Below, piece after piece: positions 34,021 to 42,845 of a stretch of 64,000 nucleotides of DNA (positions are counted from its first letter, which is position 1; every line of letters starts with the position of its first letter). Below the pieces are notes generated by a model that saw only the letters and a list, made by a program, of their open reading frames with translations, made no database searches and was not told where the DNA came from. The translations under genes and the position numbers were made by a program. The DNA is taken from assembly GCF_006494535.1 (NCBI RefSeq), contig NZ_VHIQ01000001.1:62001-126000 (forward strand), read 5' to 3'. The DNA comes from Paucihalobacter ruber (lineage in GTDB: Bacteria; Bacteroidota; Bacteroidia; Flavobacteriales; Flavobacteriaceae).

Positions 34021-35652
34021 TTATGCCACAACACTTAGTGTTTTGTGCTCTTTGGTTGGTTTAGAACCAACTTCAAATTGATTGGCTGTATTTTTCTCAC
34101 CGCCTGCCTTTAGTGCTTTTTCACCTGCAAAGAACGTTTTATGATCATCTCCTAAGTCAGAACCTGCCATTCTTTGGTGTTTGACACAAGACACTTTTTT
34201 TCTAATTTCTTGCCGTTGTACACCTTGTACATAGGCCAACATCCCTTCTGGTCCGTAATAACCTTCGGTTAAATCATTCATATGCAATGCTGTTGTATGA
34301 TAGGTAGGTAGGGTAATTAGGTGATGAAAAATTCCTGCTTCTTTAGCTCCGTCTCTTTGGAACATTCTAATTTTTTGATCTGCACGAAAGCTCAATTCTG
34401 AATTATCGTACTTTACATCCATTAAATTATTCCTATCGTAAGCCGTCATGTTTTCACCTTCAGCAAGCATTTCATCAAAGACTTGATTGCGGAAGTTTAA
34501 TGTCCAGTTAAAAGAAGGCGAATTGTTATACACCAATTTAGCATCAGGCACAACTGATCTAATTCTGTTAACCATATGTGCAATTTGTTTCACATTAGGG
34601 GTTGGTGTTTCTATCCATAATAAATCAGCCCCATTTTGCAAGCTGGTGATACAATCGAGCACCACTCTATCGATGTTTGAACCGTCTTTAAATTTATATA
34701 AGCCATTGGCAAGTCGAGTTGGACGCACCAGTTTCCCATTTCTTTTAAGTAAAACATCATCTTCTTTTGCCTCTTCTATCGCAACATCTTCAGCTTCAAC
34801 AAATGCTAAATATTGAGATGCCAAATCACCCGGTTCTTGACTCACAGGTAGTTTTTGAGTTAACCCGGCACCTTCAGAATCTGTGCGTGCCACGATAATT
34901 CCATCTTCAATCCCTAGCTCTATAAAAGCATATCTCACTGCATTTAGCTTTGCAATAAAATCTTCATGAGGCACTGTAACTTTTCCATCTTGATGTCCGC
35001 ATTGCTTGGCATCGGAGACCTGATTTTCAATTTGAATAGCACAAGCACCTGCCTGAATCATTTTCTTTGCTAATAAATAGGTCGCCTCTTCGTTACCAAA
35101 TCCGGCATCGATATCTGCAATAATTGGAACGATGTGCGTTTCAAAATTATCTATTTCATTTTGAACATCTTCTCCTTTTTCAAGTCTTCTAAACAAATCA
35201 TTCAGCTCAATGGCATCTGCCTGACGCAAGAAATCATAAATTTCTTCAATAAGCCCCGAAACTGCTGTTTTCTCGTGCATAGATTGGTCTGGTAGTGGTC
35301 CAAATTCAGAACGCAATGCGGCAACCATCCAACCGGATAAATACAGGTAACGTTTGCTGGTTGTTTTGTGGTGTTTTTTAATCGCAATCATATTTTGTTG
35401 CGCCACAAACCCATGCCAGCAGCCTAGAGACTGTGTGTAATTTAAAGGGTCTGCATCATAGTCTGCCATATCTTGTCTCATAATGGCAGCTGTGTATTTT
35501 GCAATATCCAATCCGGTTTTAAACTGATTTTGAACCACCATTCTTGCGGCACTTTCCGGGTTGATGGCATTCCATGTGCTGCCATATTTTGCTTTAAGGT
35601 CTCTCACTGTTTGCAACGCTGAATAATAGTTGCTTTGTGCTAAATTTTTCAT
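34021..35652 (-). CDS. aceA: isocitrate lyase
   Basis: A 543-residue enzyme of the glyoxylate shunt: isocitrate to glyoxylate and succinate. The signature loop KQCGHQDGK has the catalytic Cys218, and KKCGH of the classical enzyme reads KQCGH here. VPIIADIDAGFGNEEATY carries the Mg2+-binding Asp. ARTDSEGAGL follows. Length fits the longer isocitrate lyase subtype. It lies 85 bases downstream of aceB on the same strand with a strong hairpin between them, so they are probably co-transcribed. Both are needed for growth on acetate or fatty acids. Part of the module inserted between the two 243-bp repeats. Confidence 0.96.
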   Translation of the reverse strand: MKNLAQSNYYSALQTVRDLKAKYGSTWNAINPESAARMVVQNQFKTGLDIAKYTAAIMRQDMADYDADPLNYTQSLGCWHGFVAQQNMIAIKKHHKTTSKRYLYLSGWMVAALRSEFGPLPDQSMHEKTAVSGLIEEIYDFLRQADAIELNDLFRRLEKGEDVQNEIDNFETHIVPIIADIDAGFGNEEATYLLAKKMIQAGACAIQIENQVSDAKQCGHQDGKVTVPHEDFIAKLNAVRYAFIELGIEDGIIVARTDSEGAGLTQKLPVSQEPGDLASQYLAFVEAEDVAIEEAKEDDVLLKRNGKLVRPTRLANGLYKFKDGSNIDRVVLDCITSLQNGADLLWIETPTPNVKQIAHMVNRIRSVVPDAKLVYNNSPSFNWTLNFRNQVFDEMLAEGENMTAYDRNNLMDVKYDNSELSFRADQKIRMFQRDGAKEAGIFHHLITLPTYHTTALHMNDLTEGYYGPEGMLAYVQGVQRQEIRKKVSCVKHQRMAGSDLGDDHKTFFAGEKALKAGGEKNTANQFEVGSKPTKEHKTLSVVA

Positions 35653-35699
35653 AATTTTACGATTGATTATTAATGTTTATTCCAAATTTTGATAATTAA

Positions 35700-35730
35700 G
35701 TCTCGCACACTATTGCCGTAGTTGCGAGAC
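35700..35730 (-). promoter_or_regulatory. stem-loop between aceB and aceA
   Basis: GTCTCGCA and TGCGAGAC pair, extended by ACTA/TAGT after a one-base bulge, loop TTGCCG. On the coding (minus) strand there is no T-run after it, so it is more likely an mRNA stabilising or processing stem in the aceBA transcript than a terminator. Confidence 0.6.
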
Positions 35731-35737
35731 ATTTTTT

Positions 35738-37336
35738 TTATATAAGTTGATATGCTGAAAGGGTTAAGAACTCTTCAAATTCTTTCTGTGTAACCAAGCG
35801 TTTAAAAAGCGTAATAGCATCGCAAAACTTGGTGTTTCTAATTTCTCCTTCACCGACTTCGGTAATTATTTTTTCAACTTCATCATCAAACATTTCATCA
35901 AATAAATCCTTATTAAAAACTCGACCGTCTTCTAAACAGGCTTCGTTTTTTAACCATTGCCAAACTTGTGTTCGAGAGATTTCTGCTGTCGCAGCATCTT
36001 CCATTAAATTATAAAGTGCAACAGCTCCAAATCCTCTTAACCAAGCTTCTAGATATAAAATACCAACGTTAATATTTTTTCTTATTCCACCTTCGGTAAT
36101 AGTTCCTTCAGGAATCTCTAACAAGTCTGCTTCTGTTACAACCACATCTTCTCGTTTATTGAAAATTTGATTTGGAGTTGGCATATATTTGTCGAATTCC
36201 TTCATAGCAACTTCCACCAATGCAGGATGCGCAACCCAAGTACCGTCATGACCATTTTTGGCTTCTCGCTCTTTATCTACTCTTACCTTCTCAAGTGCCA
36301 CCTTATTGGCTCGCGGATTATTTTTGATTGGAATTTGTGCGGCCATACCACCGATGGCATGAATTCCTCTTTTATGACATCGCTGAATAACCAAGTTAGA
36401 ATACGCCGCCATAAAAGGTGTGGTCATGGTTACCTGATCTCTATTGGGAACTACAAAACCCGGATGATTTCTTAACTTTTTGATGTATGAAAAGATATAA
36501 TCCCAACGTCCACAATTTAAACCAACAATATGATCTTTGAGCTCATAGATATATTCATCTAACTGAAAGCTTGCTGTTATGGTTTCTATTAATAAAGTAG
36601 CTTTAAAGGTGCCGTTGGGAATGTTTAAATAGTCTTGAGCAAACTCAAATACGTCATTCCACCAACGCGCTTCTAAATAGTGTTCCAATTTTGGCAAATA
36701 GAAATAAGGTGCAGATCCGTTTTCCATTAAAGTTGTACTATTATGAAAAACATAGAGTCCAAAATCGAATAAGCTACCCGACATTTCCTCTCCGTTTAAC
36801 AATAAATGACGCTCATTTAAATGCAGCCCTCTTGGTCTTACTAAGAGCACCGCAGTTTCCTTATTCAACTTATAGTGTTTGCCTCGCGCCTCATCAATCA
36901 ACGTTATGGTTTTATGGTTGGCATCGAGAAGATTTTTTTGCCCTTCTAGCGTGTTTTTCCAACTTGGAGCATTACTGTCTTCAAAATCTGCCATAAATGT
37001 TTTGGCACCGGAATTTAAGGCGTTGATAACCATTTTACGATCTACAGGACCTGTAATCTCTACACGACGATCTAATAAATCCTCAGGAATAGGTGCTGCC
37101 AACCAATCAGATTCTCTAATTGCTTTGGTTTCTTTGGGAAAAGAAGGAAACTCGCCCTTATCGAAAAGGAGTTGTTGTACTTCTCTTTGCTCTAACAAGT
37201 TCAAACGTGAGGAATTGAAATTTTCATGCAGCGCTGCAAGAAACTCTAAAGCCTCAGCAGTTAAAAGTTCCGGATAGAAATTGGTCACCTCTGGCGCAAA
37301 TTTCAATTTTTGTTGTGTTGATACTAAAATGTCCAT
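35738..37336 (-). CDS. aceB: malate synthase A
   Basis: 532 residues from ATG 37336 (MDILVSTQQKLKFAPE); a longer frame to 37387 runs into the operator region. Condenses glyoxylate with acetyl-CoA to malate. Seen: FMADFEDSNAPSW, VLLVRPRGLHLNERH, LLIETITASFQLDEYIYEL, LNCGRWDYIFSY (metal and substrate pocket) and NVGILYLEAWLRGFGAVALYNLMEDAATAEISR near the C-terminus with the catalytic Asp. Malate synthase A type. First gene of an aceBA operon, divergent from the RamB-like regulator; about 120 bases with a palindrome separate them. Confidence 0.96.
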   Translation of the reverse strand: MDILVSTQQKLKFAPEVTNFYPELLTAEALEFLAALHENFNSSRLNLLEQREVQQLLFDKGEFPSFPKETKAIRESDWLAAPIPEDLLDRRVEITGPVDRKMVINALNSGAKTFMADFEDSNAPSWKNTLEGQKNLLDANHKTITLIDEARGKHYKLNKETAVLLVRPRGLHLNERHLLLNGEEMSGSLFDFGLYVFHNSTTLMENGSAPYFYLPKLEHYLEARWWNDVFEFAQDYLNIPNGTFKATLLIETITASFQLDEYIYELKDHIVGLNCGRWDYIFSYIKKLRNHPGFVVPNRDQVTMTTPFMAAYSNLVIQRCHKRGIHAIGGMAAQIPIKNNPRANKVALEKVRVDKEREAKNGHDGTWVAHPALVEVAMKEFDKYMPTPNQIFNKREDVVVTEADLLEIPEGTITEGGIRKNINVGILYLEAWLRGFGAVALYNLMEDAATAEISRTQVWQWLKNEACLEDGRVFNKDLFDEMFDDEVEKIITEVGEGEIRNTKFCDAITLFKRLVTQKEFEEFLTLSAYQLI

Positions 37337-37386
37337 GCTTTTATATTTTGATGTGACAATGTTACAATCTATTTTTGAAAAAAACA

Positions 37387-37400
37387 AGCGAACGTTCGCT
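37387..37400. promoter_or_regulatory. perfect palindrome AGCGAACGTTCGCT, putative operator
   Basis: Lies between the divergent aceB and regulator start codons (51 and 56 bases away). Related half sites follow: ATTCGCT at 37411-37417 and AGTTCGCAAA at 37427-37436, the latter reminiscent of the RamB box (AACTTTGCAAA). Inferred binding region of the adjacent regulator. Confidence 0.65.
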
Positions 37401-37442
37401 ATTTTTTTATATTCGCTATTTAATTAAGTTCGCAAATAATGT

Positions 37443-37450
37443 TATATTTG
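37443..37450 (+). promoter_or_regulatory. -7 element TATATTTG for the regulator gene, leaderless start expected
   Basis: Ends only five bases before the ATG at 37456, so the transcript should begin at or next to the start codon. It directly follows the AGTTCGCAAA half site. Confidence 0.65.
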
Positions 37451-37455
37451 TGCTT

Positions 37456-38934
37456 ATGGAACAAGATTATATTAAATTAATATTTGGTTTAAAACTGAAG
37501 CAAATCCGCACAGATAAAGAACTTTCGTTGTTTGGACTTTCAAAACTATCCGGACTTTCAAAATCGTATTTAAACGAAATTGAAAAAGGAAAAAAATATC
37601 CTAAACCAGATAAAATTGCCTTATTATCGGAATGTTTAGAAGTGCCGTATGACGAAATGGTCTCCTTAAAACTCGATAAAAATCTAGCTCCAATTGGGGA
37701 GATTTTACAATCGAAGCTCTTAAAAGAAATTCCTTTAGAGTTATTCGGCATTCAAGAAAGCACCTTAATAGATATCATTTCTAATGCGCCTGCAAAAGTC
37801 ACGGCCTTTATAAGTACCATTATAGAAATTGCAAAGAACTATAATTTTAGCAAGGAAAGTTTTTATTTGGCCTCAGTAAGATCGTTTCAAGAAGCCAACA
37901 ATAATTATTTTGAAAATTTAGAGCAAGCGGTTTTAGCGTTTGCTAAAACTTATCACGTTGATTTAACCCAACCACTAAATTCGTCAGAGTTAGAAGATAT
38001 CTTGGTTGAAGAATACGGTTACAGTATTAATAACACCGAGTTGGCATCACATACAGAGTTGGATAATTTACGTTCCATTTTTGTACCTAAAACCAAAACA
38101 CTATTACTTACCAAGCATATTGATGATGCTCAAAAAACATTTATTTATGCTAAAGAAATTGCCTATAATTATCTCAAAATAACTGAGCGTCTTTACACGT
38201 TTTCATGGATTAAATTTGAAAATTTCGATCAAGTTCTAAATAATTTTTACGCCTCTTATTTTGCGGGTGCCTTAATTATTCCCAGAGCACAATTGGTTTC
38301 AGATTTGAAAATCTTATTCTCCAAAAAATCTTTCAACATTTTAGATTTTGAATCTATTATTGGTAATTACAATGCATCACCAGAATCTGTTTATCAGCGA
38401 TTAACCAATATTTTACCTAACGATTTTAATCTTAAAAGTTTGTTTTTTTTAAGATTTTCTCATCAGAAAGGCAGCGATGACTTTCAGCTAAATAAAGAAT
38501 TACATTTATCTAAACAGCAGTCGCCACACGCCAACGAAATTAATGAGCATTACTGCAGACGCTGGTTATCTTTAAAGGTTTTGAAAGAGATAAGCACGAA
38601 TAATCATCCTCATGTTTTAGATGCACAAATTTCAAACTATCCTGATGAGGACAAAAGCTATTTTGTATTATCCTCTGCAACTGCAGACCCTTTTAAGTCG
38701 GATGCTTACAGAAGTGTAAGTGTAGGTATAAAAATTAATACGCAGTTCTATAGGAAAGTGGCTTTTGCCGATAACAAATCCTTAAAAAGAATACAAGTTG
38801 GTGTTACATGTGAGCGCTGTTCTATTAGCGATTGCGATGTAAGGCAAGCACAACCTATTATTATCAAATCGAAACAGAAGGATAAAAAAATTGAGGATGT
38901 TGTTAATCTAATTCAACACAAATACAGCAATTAA
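37456..38934 (+). CDS. RamB/ScfR-type XRE-family regulator of acetate metabolism
   Basis: 492 residues from ATG 37456 (MEQDYIKLIFGLKLKQIR); the longer frame from 37375 crosses the operator. An N-terminal XRE helix-turn-helix (LSLFGLSKLSGLSKSYLNEIE, with the recognition helix near 24-38) is followed by a large domain that resembles the IrrE-like plus short-chain-fatty-acyl-CoA-binding parts of RamB/ScfR proteins, ending with a Cys-rich CERCSISDCDVRQ. RamB controls aceA and aceB in Corynebacterium in response to carbon source. Divergent placement beside aceBA supports the same role here: local control of the glyoxylate shunt, and probably autoregulation. Confidence 0.88.
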   Translation: MEQDYIKLIFGLKLKQIRTDKELSLFGLSKLSGLSKSYLNEIEKGKKYPKPDKIALLSECLEVPYDEMVSLKLDKNLAPIGEILQSKLLKEIPLELFGIQESTLIDIISNAPAKVTAFISTIIEIAKNYNFSKESFYLASVRSFQEANNNYFENLEQAVLAFAKTYHVDLTQPLNSSELEDILVEEYGYSINNTELASHTELDNLRSIFVPKTKTLLLTKHIDDAQKTFIYAKEIAYNYLKITERLYTFSWIKFENFDQVLNNFYASYFAGALIIPRAQLVSDLKILFSKKSFNILDFESIIGNYNASPESVYQRLTNILPNDFNLKSLFFLRFSHQKGSDDFQLNKELHLSKQQSPHANEINEHYCRRWLSLKVLKEISTNNHPHVLDAQISNYPDEDKSYFVLSSATADPFKSDAYRSVSVGIKINTQFYRKVAFADNKSLKRIQVGVTCERCSISDCDVRQAQPIIIKSKQKDKKIEDVVNLIQHKYSN

Positions 38935-38965
38935 AACATTCTGCTTTTAAACTAAAGTTATGTTT

Positions 38966-38990
38966 TTCTATGTTATGCATTAACATAGAA
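38966..38990. terminator. hairpin after regulator gene
   Basis: TTCTATGTTA and TAACATAGAA, ten-base arms with a TGCAT loop, 31 bases after the regulator stop. No T-run follows on the plus strand, so it is a transcript-end candidate only. Confidence 0.45.
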
Positions 38991-39037
38991 TAGAAACAAC
39001 AAGAAAGAAATGTTTTAATATATTTATTTATAAGATG

Positions 39038-39162
39038 TTACCACCACACCGCATTTACATTTTGTGGTACATAAAGCCCGTGGCGATACCGTACCGGTTT
39101 ACTTTAAAGGTATTGGTCAAAAGGCGTTAAAACAAGGTAAATTCTACCAACGCGCGCAATAA
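39038..39162 (+). pseudogene. 3' fragment of the M23 peptidase gene
   Basis: 41 codons including the HLHF zinc motif, corresponding to the end of the M23 gene at 32955-33758 with mostly silent or conservative changes (Glu to Asp, KTP to QKA). No upstream part is present. Confidence 0.85.
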
Positions 39163-39280
39163 TTTTTAGTTAGTGCGCTTCACCGTTACACTGGTTCTTA
39201 AGGGTGAATTGAGCCAATATTTTTGGATGTTGTCGCTTTCGTTTTGTTTAGATAAATTGATTGGCAAATCGTTGATCATA
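39038..39280 (+). repeat. 243-bp direct repeat, right copy
   Basis: Equal in length to 33634-33876. Contains a truncated M23 tail (to TAA at 39160-39162) and the true 3' end of the CarboxypepD-reg gene. Distance between copies is 5404 bases. Confidence 0.92.
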
Positions 39281-40755
39281 AAATATTGATTGTCTGGCAA
39301 AGGCTTACCTGGAAAAACCTCTTGGGCAAAGAATTCACGAAACTGATAGCCTGTTAGCAATTTGGGCTCGTAAATCTCTTGACCATCTAAATCTCTTATT
39401 CTTTTCAATTCTACAATCAGGTTCTCAACATCAAAACTACGACGTTCTACATCATCCCTGAAAAAAGGTCGCACCCATAACTCAATCGATGTATTGGTAC
39501 GCGGCTTGATCTCTTCAACGTATAGCTTGACATTGCCGTACTTCATATTAAAATTACTGCGCTTAAGTGCTATTAAATCGATGGGTTTTGTAAAATCAAT
39601 TCTGAATTTGTACTCATCGGGATAAAAACCAATTTCTTCTTCTTTTAATATATTAGGATCGGTCATCACAAACCGGTTGTTAAAGGTGATGTAATTGAGA
39701 TACATTTGGCTGTCTTGCCTTCTGTATTCAATAGCTAGATTAAACAATGCGTTGTTTCTATCGGTATCAAACATTTCGTAATTAAAACGATGAATGGAAA
39801 AATCTTTAAGAGAAATAAGCAGATAGCCAAATACTTTATGATTAAGTCCCTGAACTTGAGGATAGGCCTGAAATTTAATGCGTACCAAAGGCTCATCGTC
39901 CAAATAAGTAATACCGTCTCTTCGTAAATTATGATTGTTGATAAAATGAGATTTAAACGCATACACAAACGAAAATGTAAACACGGCGTAATTGCGAATG
40001 GGATTGTGAACATTTAAAATGGTAAGTTCGTTACCACCATTGGCTCTGATAGAGGCATTTTGTATAAACTTTACCTCTCTGTCGTAGGGAACGATAAATG
40101 CGGAATCCCGCTTAAATTGAGAATTAGATTTGTAGGAGTATATTGACGACTTAAAACTATTGAAAGCTTCGGTAATGTTTAAAATACCCTCATCGTACAT
40201 TTCAATAATCCCTTCGTTAAGATTGTAATACTGCTCATTAAAAATTTGATAGTCTCTGTAATACCCTAATACCGAAGACTGTTGACTGCTTAAATTAACC
40301 GGTATGTTTTTAATGGCCCGATATACAATTTCATTGGCTGTGAGCGCTCTTGACGATTTTACCAAATTTGATGCAGCTTCTGCTTTACGTCGTTTTGCTT
40401 CGTCTCTAACAATCACCACTTCATTGAGTGATTCTGTAGTGGGTTGTAAATAAAAACTGTTTATCTGTTCACGTAATAATGCAGACACCTCAATTTCAAT
40501 GGAGTTATATCCAATACTGGTAATGATTAAAACAGTTTCCATCGATTGAAATCCCAGAGGCAGCCTGAATTCGCCTTCAGCATCTGCAATTAATCCTTGT
40601 CTAGAATCTTTAATTCTTACTGTTGCAAAAGAAATGGGTTCTTGACTAGCTGCATCTTTCAAAGCCACCTGAAGATAATCTTTGGTCTGGGCTATTAATG
40701 AAGTTAATAATGTATTGGATACTAAAAATATAACAATACATAATCCTCTCATCAT
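39166..40755 (-). CDS. exported CarboxypepD-regulatory-like domain protein
   Basis: A 529-residue protein with a signal peptide (to about LIAQ, residue 23), an N-terminal carboxypeptidase-regulatory-like Ig domain (about 27-105: ISFATVRIKDSRQGLIADAEGEFRL, typical of the beta-sandwich found before TonB receptors), then a large strand-rich domain without recognised motifs (NEVVIVRDEAKRRK, YYRDYQIF). Similar proteins are common in Bacteroidota and probably work in the envelope; function unknown. First eight bases after its start follow the DinB-like gene's stop on the same strand, so it is the last gene of that run. Its 3' end forms the right repeat. Confidence 0.85.
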   Translation of the reverse strand: MMRGLCIVIFLVSNTLLTSLIAQTKDYLQVALKDAASQEPISFATVRIKDSRQGLIADAEGEFRLPLGFQSMETVLIITSIGYNSIEIEVSALLREQINSFYLQPTTESLNEVVIVRDEAKRRKAEAASNLVKSSRALTANEIVYRAIKNIPVNLSSQQSSVLGYYRDYQIFNEQYYNLNEGIIEMYDEGILNITEAFNSFKSSIYSYKSNSQFKRDSAFIVPYDREVKFIQNASIRANGGNELTILNVHNPIRNYAVFTFSFVYAFKSHFINNHNLRRDGITYLDDEPLVRIKFQAYPQVQGLNHKVFGYLLISLKDFSIHRFNYEMFDTDRNNALFNLAIEYRRQDSQMYLNYITFNNRFVMTDPNILKEEEIGFYPDEYKFRIDFTKPIDLIALKRSNFNMKYGNVKLYVEEIKPRTNTSIELWVRPFFRDDVERRSFDVENLIVELKRIRDLDGQEIYEPKLLTGYQFREFFAQEVFPGKPLPDNQYFMINDLPINLSKQNESDNIQKYWLNSPLRTSVTVKRTN

Positions 40756-40763
40756 TGAAGTAT

Positions 40764-41339
40764 TTAATTTTTTACCGTTCCAGTAAAAAAACTAATATCG
40801 CTGCGTATGGGATTACCTGTCGTGCGCCTGAATGACGCAATTTGCCCACAATGCCAGATAGCATCAGAAATTGGTCCGTTAATCAAGAACCAAAACGGCA
40901 TTTCCCGATTGATAAATTTGATGGGATATTTGGACAAATCGGGAGAGGTTCTTAAAATATCTGCGGTTGTTTTAAGATGCTGAAGGGTTTGTTGGCGAAG
41001 CATTACATAATCTAATTCTTCTATATTACTTGGTGGTACACTTATCTCTTGTAACGCTGTATTTCGAATCAGTATGGTCAAATCAAATATATGCTGAATG
41101 GTTTCTATGGTGGTACGACTGCCGTCTGAAGGCTTGTAATTTAAATCAGCTTCTGTTAGACCTTCGGTGGCCCAGTAAAACCTGAAGCCCAATCCGTCAA
41201 TCATTCTGGCGGCTATAGCACCTTCTGAGTAAACCTCGGGGTGGTTGGGTATATTGCGGTATGGCATATCGCTGTGTAGTGTTTGTGCGTTTAATTGAAT
41301 AACTAGACTCAATAATGCGAGGGTAAGTAGTGATTTCAT
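40764..41339 (-). CDS. DinB-like protein with signal peptide
   Basis: A 191-residue protein: signal peptide (to about NAQT, residue 20) followed by a four-helix DinB/YfiT-like fold. Candidate metal ligands are His83 (IQHIFDL) and His163 (IWHCGQIASFRR); the usual first His of the HxxxH pair is Asp159 here. DinB-family proteins are mostly cytosolic metal-binding thiol transferases; an exported version in a run of secreted hydrolases is unusual. The next gene starts eight bases downstream, so they are probably co-transcribed. Confidence 0.78.
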   Translation of the reverse strand: MKSLLTLALLSLVIQLNAQTLHSDMPYRNIPNHPEVYSEGAIAARMIDGLGFRFYWATEGLTEADLNYKPSDGSRTTIETIQHIFDLTILIRNTALQEISVPPSNIEELDYVMLRQQTLQHLKTTADILRTSPDLSKYPIKFINREMPFWFLINGPISDAIWHCGQIASFRRTTGNPIRSDISFFTGTVKN

Positions 41340-41423
41340 TTAATAAAAATATATAACATCAAACAACTCAATTCAACAAGATGTTGATAACGTAATACTT
41401 GTCTAAAAACAACGCATCAAAAA

Positions 41424-42842
41424 TCAGTCCATAACAGGTTTCAGGCGTTCCTCTTTAACAATCCCGTACTTATCAAACAAATACACCAAGGCGGTCATGG
41501 TGGCGGCACCTAGCTCCAGTTCGCGTTTGTTAACGTGCTCGAAGGTATCAATGGCCGCATGGTGGTGATCAAAATAGCGTTGCGAGTCGGGACGTAAGCC
41601 GGCCAGTACATTGGTATCGGACTTTAACGGCCCCACATCGGCACCGCTGCCACCCTTCTCGAAATAATGAATAAGATAGGGTTTAAATAAAGATTGCCAG
41701 CTTAGTATTTGCGCGTAGTTGTTATCGCCTGCCTGAAAAGAAAACCCGCGTGGGGTAAAGCCGCCCGCATCGCTTTCCAGTGCAAAGATGTGGTTTTCGC
41801 CATTGCGTTTGGCTTCTTCGGCGTATTTGGTAGCACCGCGAAGGCCGTTTTCCTCATTCATAAACAATACCACACGAAGCGAGCGCTTGGGCTTGATGCC
41901 TGAAAGTTTCATCAATCGCAACACTTCCATAGACTGTACCACACCGGCACCGTCGTCGTGAGCGCCATCGCCCAAATCCCATGAATCGAGATGGCCGCCT
42001 ACCAGGATGAATTCGTTTGGAAACTCAGAACCGGTAATTTCACCAATCACATTGTAAGACTGCACATCGGGTAATTGCTGGCAACTTTGCTTAAAATAGA
42101 ACTGTAAGTTAGGGTTATCAGCCAATAAAGCGCTTAATTTTTCAGCGTCGTTGGTACTAATCGCCGCCGAAGGAATGCGTTGCTCCACAGGCATATCGCC
42201 ATAACTCATGGAACCCGTATGCGGATAATCGTCTAAACGCAAGTTCACCGAGCGCACAATAACACCGGCAGCTTTGTATTTAGCCGCTTCCATGGCACCG
42301 GCATAACGCTGATCTACACAACCGCCGTAAGAATCGAAAGTTTGGATTAAATCGGGCTGCATGGGTCGGTTAAAAAATACTATTTTACCCTGAATGGCTT
42401 CGGTACCCAATGCCGCCAGTTCTTCGAAGGTTTTGACTTCAACAACGGCTGCTTTTAAGCCATTACCCGGTGTTGCCACCGAGCCGCCCAAGGCGCAAAT
42501 ATTCACCGCCATTTGCTCACCCGGGACCGATTCAATATAAGCGTATTCCTGAAGGCCTCGAACCCATTTTGGAACCATGACCGGTTGTAGCCAAACCTTG
42601 TCTAAGCCCATTTCTTCCAATTCAGATTTGGTGTATTGCACCGCTAGTTCAGCGTTTTCACTACCCGATAATCTGCCGCCAATTTTATTAGACAAATGGT
42701 CTAACCATTGGTAACTTTGGCCATTAGTTAAAGCAGTTTTGTAAATGGTTTCTAATACTTTCTCATCGGTTTGGGCTTGTAACTCAAAACCTAAATAAAA
42801 AAGAAAAAACATTGAAGCTATTGGTTTAATTAAAGTGTTCAT
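41424..42842 (-). CDS. M28 family peptidase, carboxypeptidase Q-like, exported
   Basis: A 472-residue exported metallopeptidase with a signal peptide (to about LQAQ). A PA-like insertion (about 110-230) precedes the catalytic domain with all zinc-site segments: GGHLDSWDLG (His, Asp), GAHDDGAGV (Asp), FMNEENGLRG (Glu), ALESDAGGFTP (Asp), and YFDHHHAAIDTFEH near the C-terminus (His). This matches glutamate-carboxypeptidase-like M28 enzymes (PGCP type), which act as dipeptidases. It begins three bases after the PPK2 stop. Confidence 0.92.
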   Translation of the reverse strand: MNTLIKPIASMFFLFYLGFELQAQTDEKVLETIYKTALTNGQSYQWLDHLSNKIGGRLSGSENAELAVQYTKSELEEMGLDKVWLQPVMVPKWVRGLQEYAYIESVPGEQMAVNICALGGSVATPGNGLKAAVVEVKTFEELAALGTEAIQGKIVFFNRPMQPDLIQTFDSYGGCVDQRYAGAMEAAKYKAAGVIVRSVNLRLDDYPHTGSMSYGDMPVEQRIPSAAISTNDAEKLSALLADNPNLQFYFKQSCQQLPDVQSYNVIGEITGSEFPNEFILVGGHLDSWDLGDGAHDDGAGVVQSMEVLRLMKLSGIKPKRSLRVVLFMNEENGLRGATKYAEEAKRNGENHIFALESDAGGFTPRGFSFQAGDNNYAQILSWQSLFKPYLIHYFEKGGSGADVGPLKSDTNVLAGLRPDSQRYFDHHHAAIDTFEHVNKRELELGAATMTALVYLFDKYGIVKEERLKPVMD

Positions 42843-42845
42843 AGG

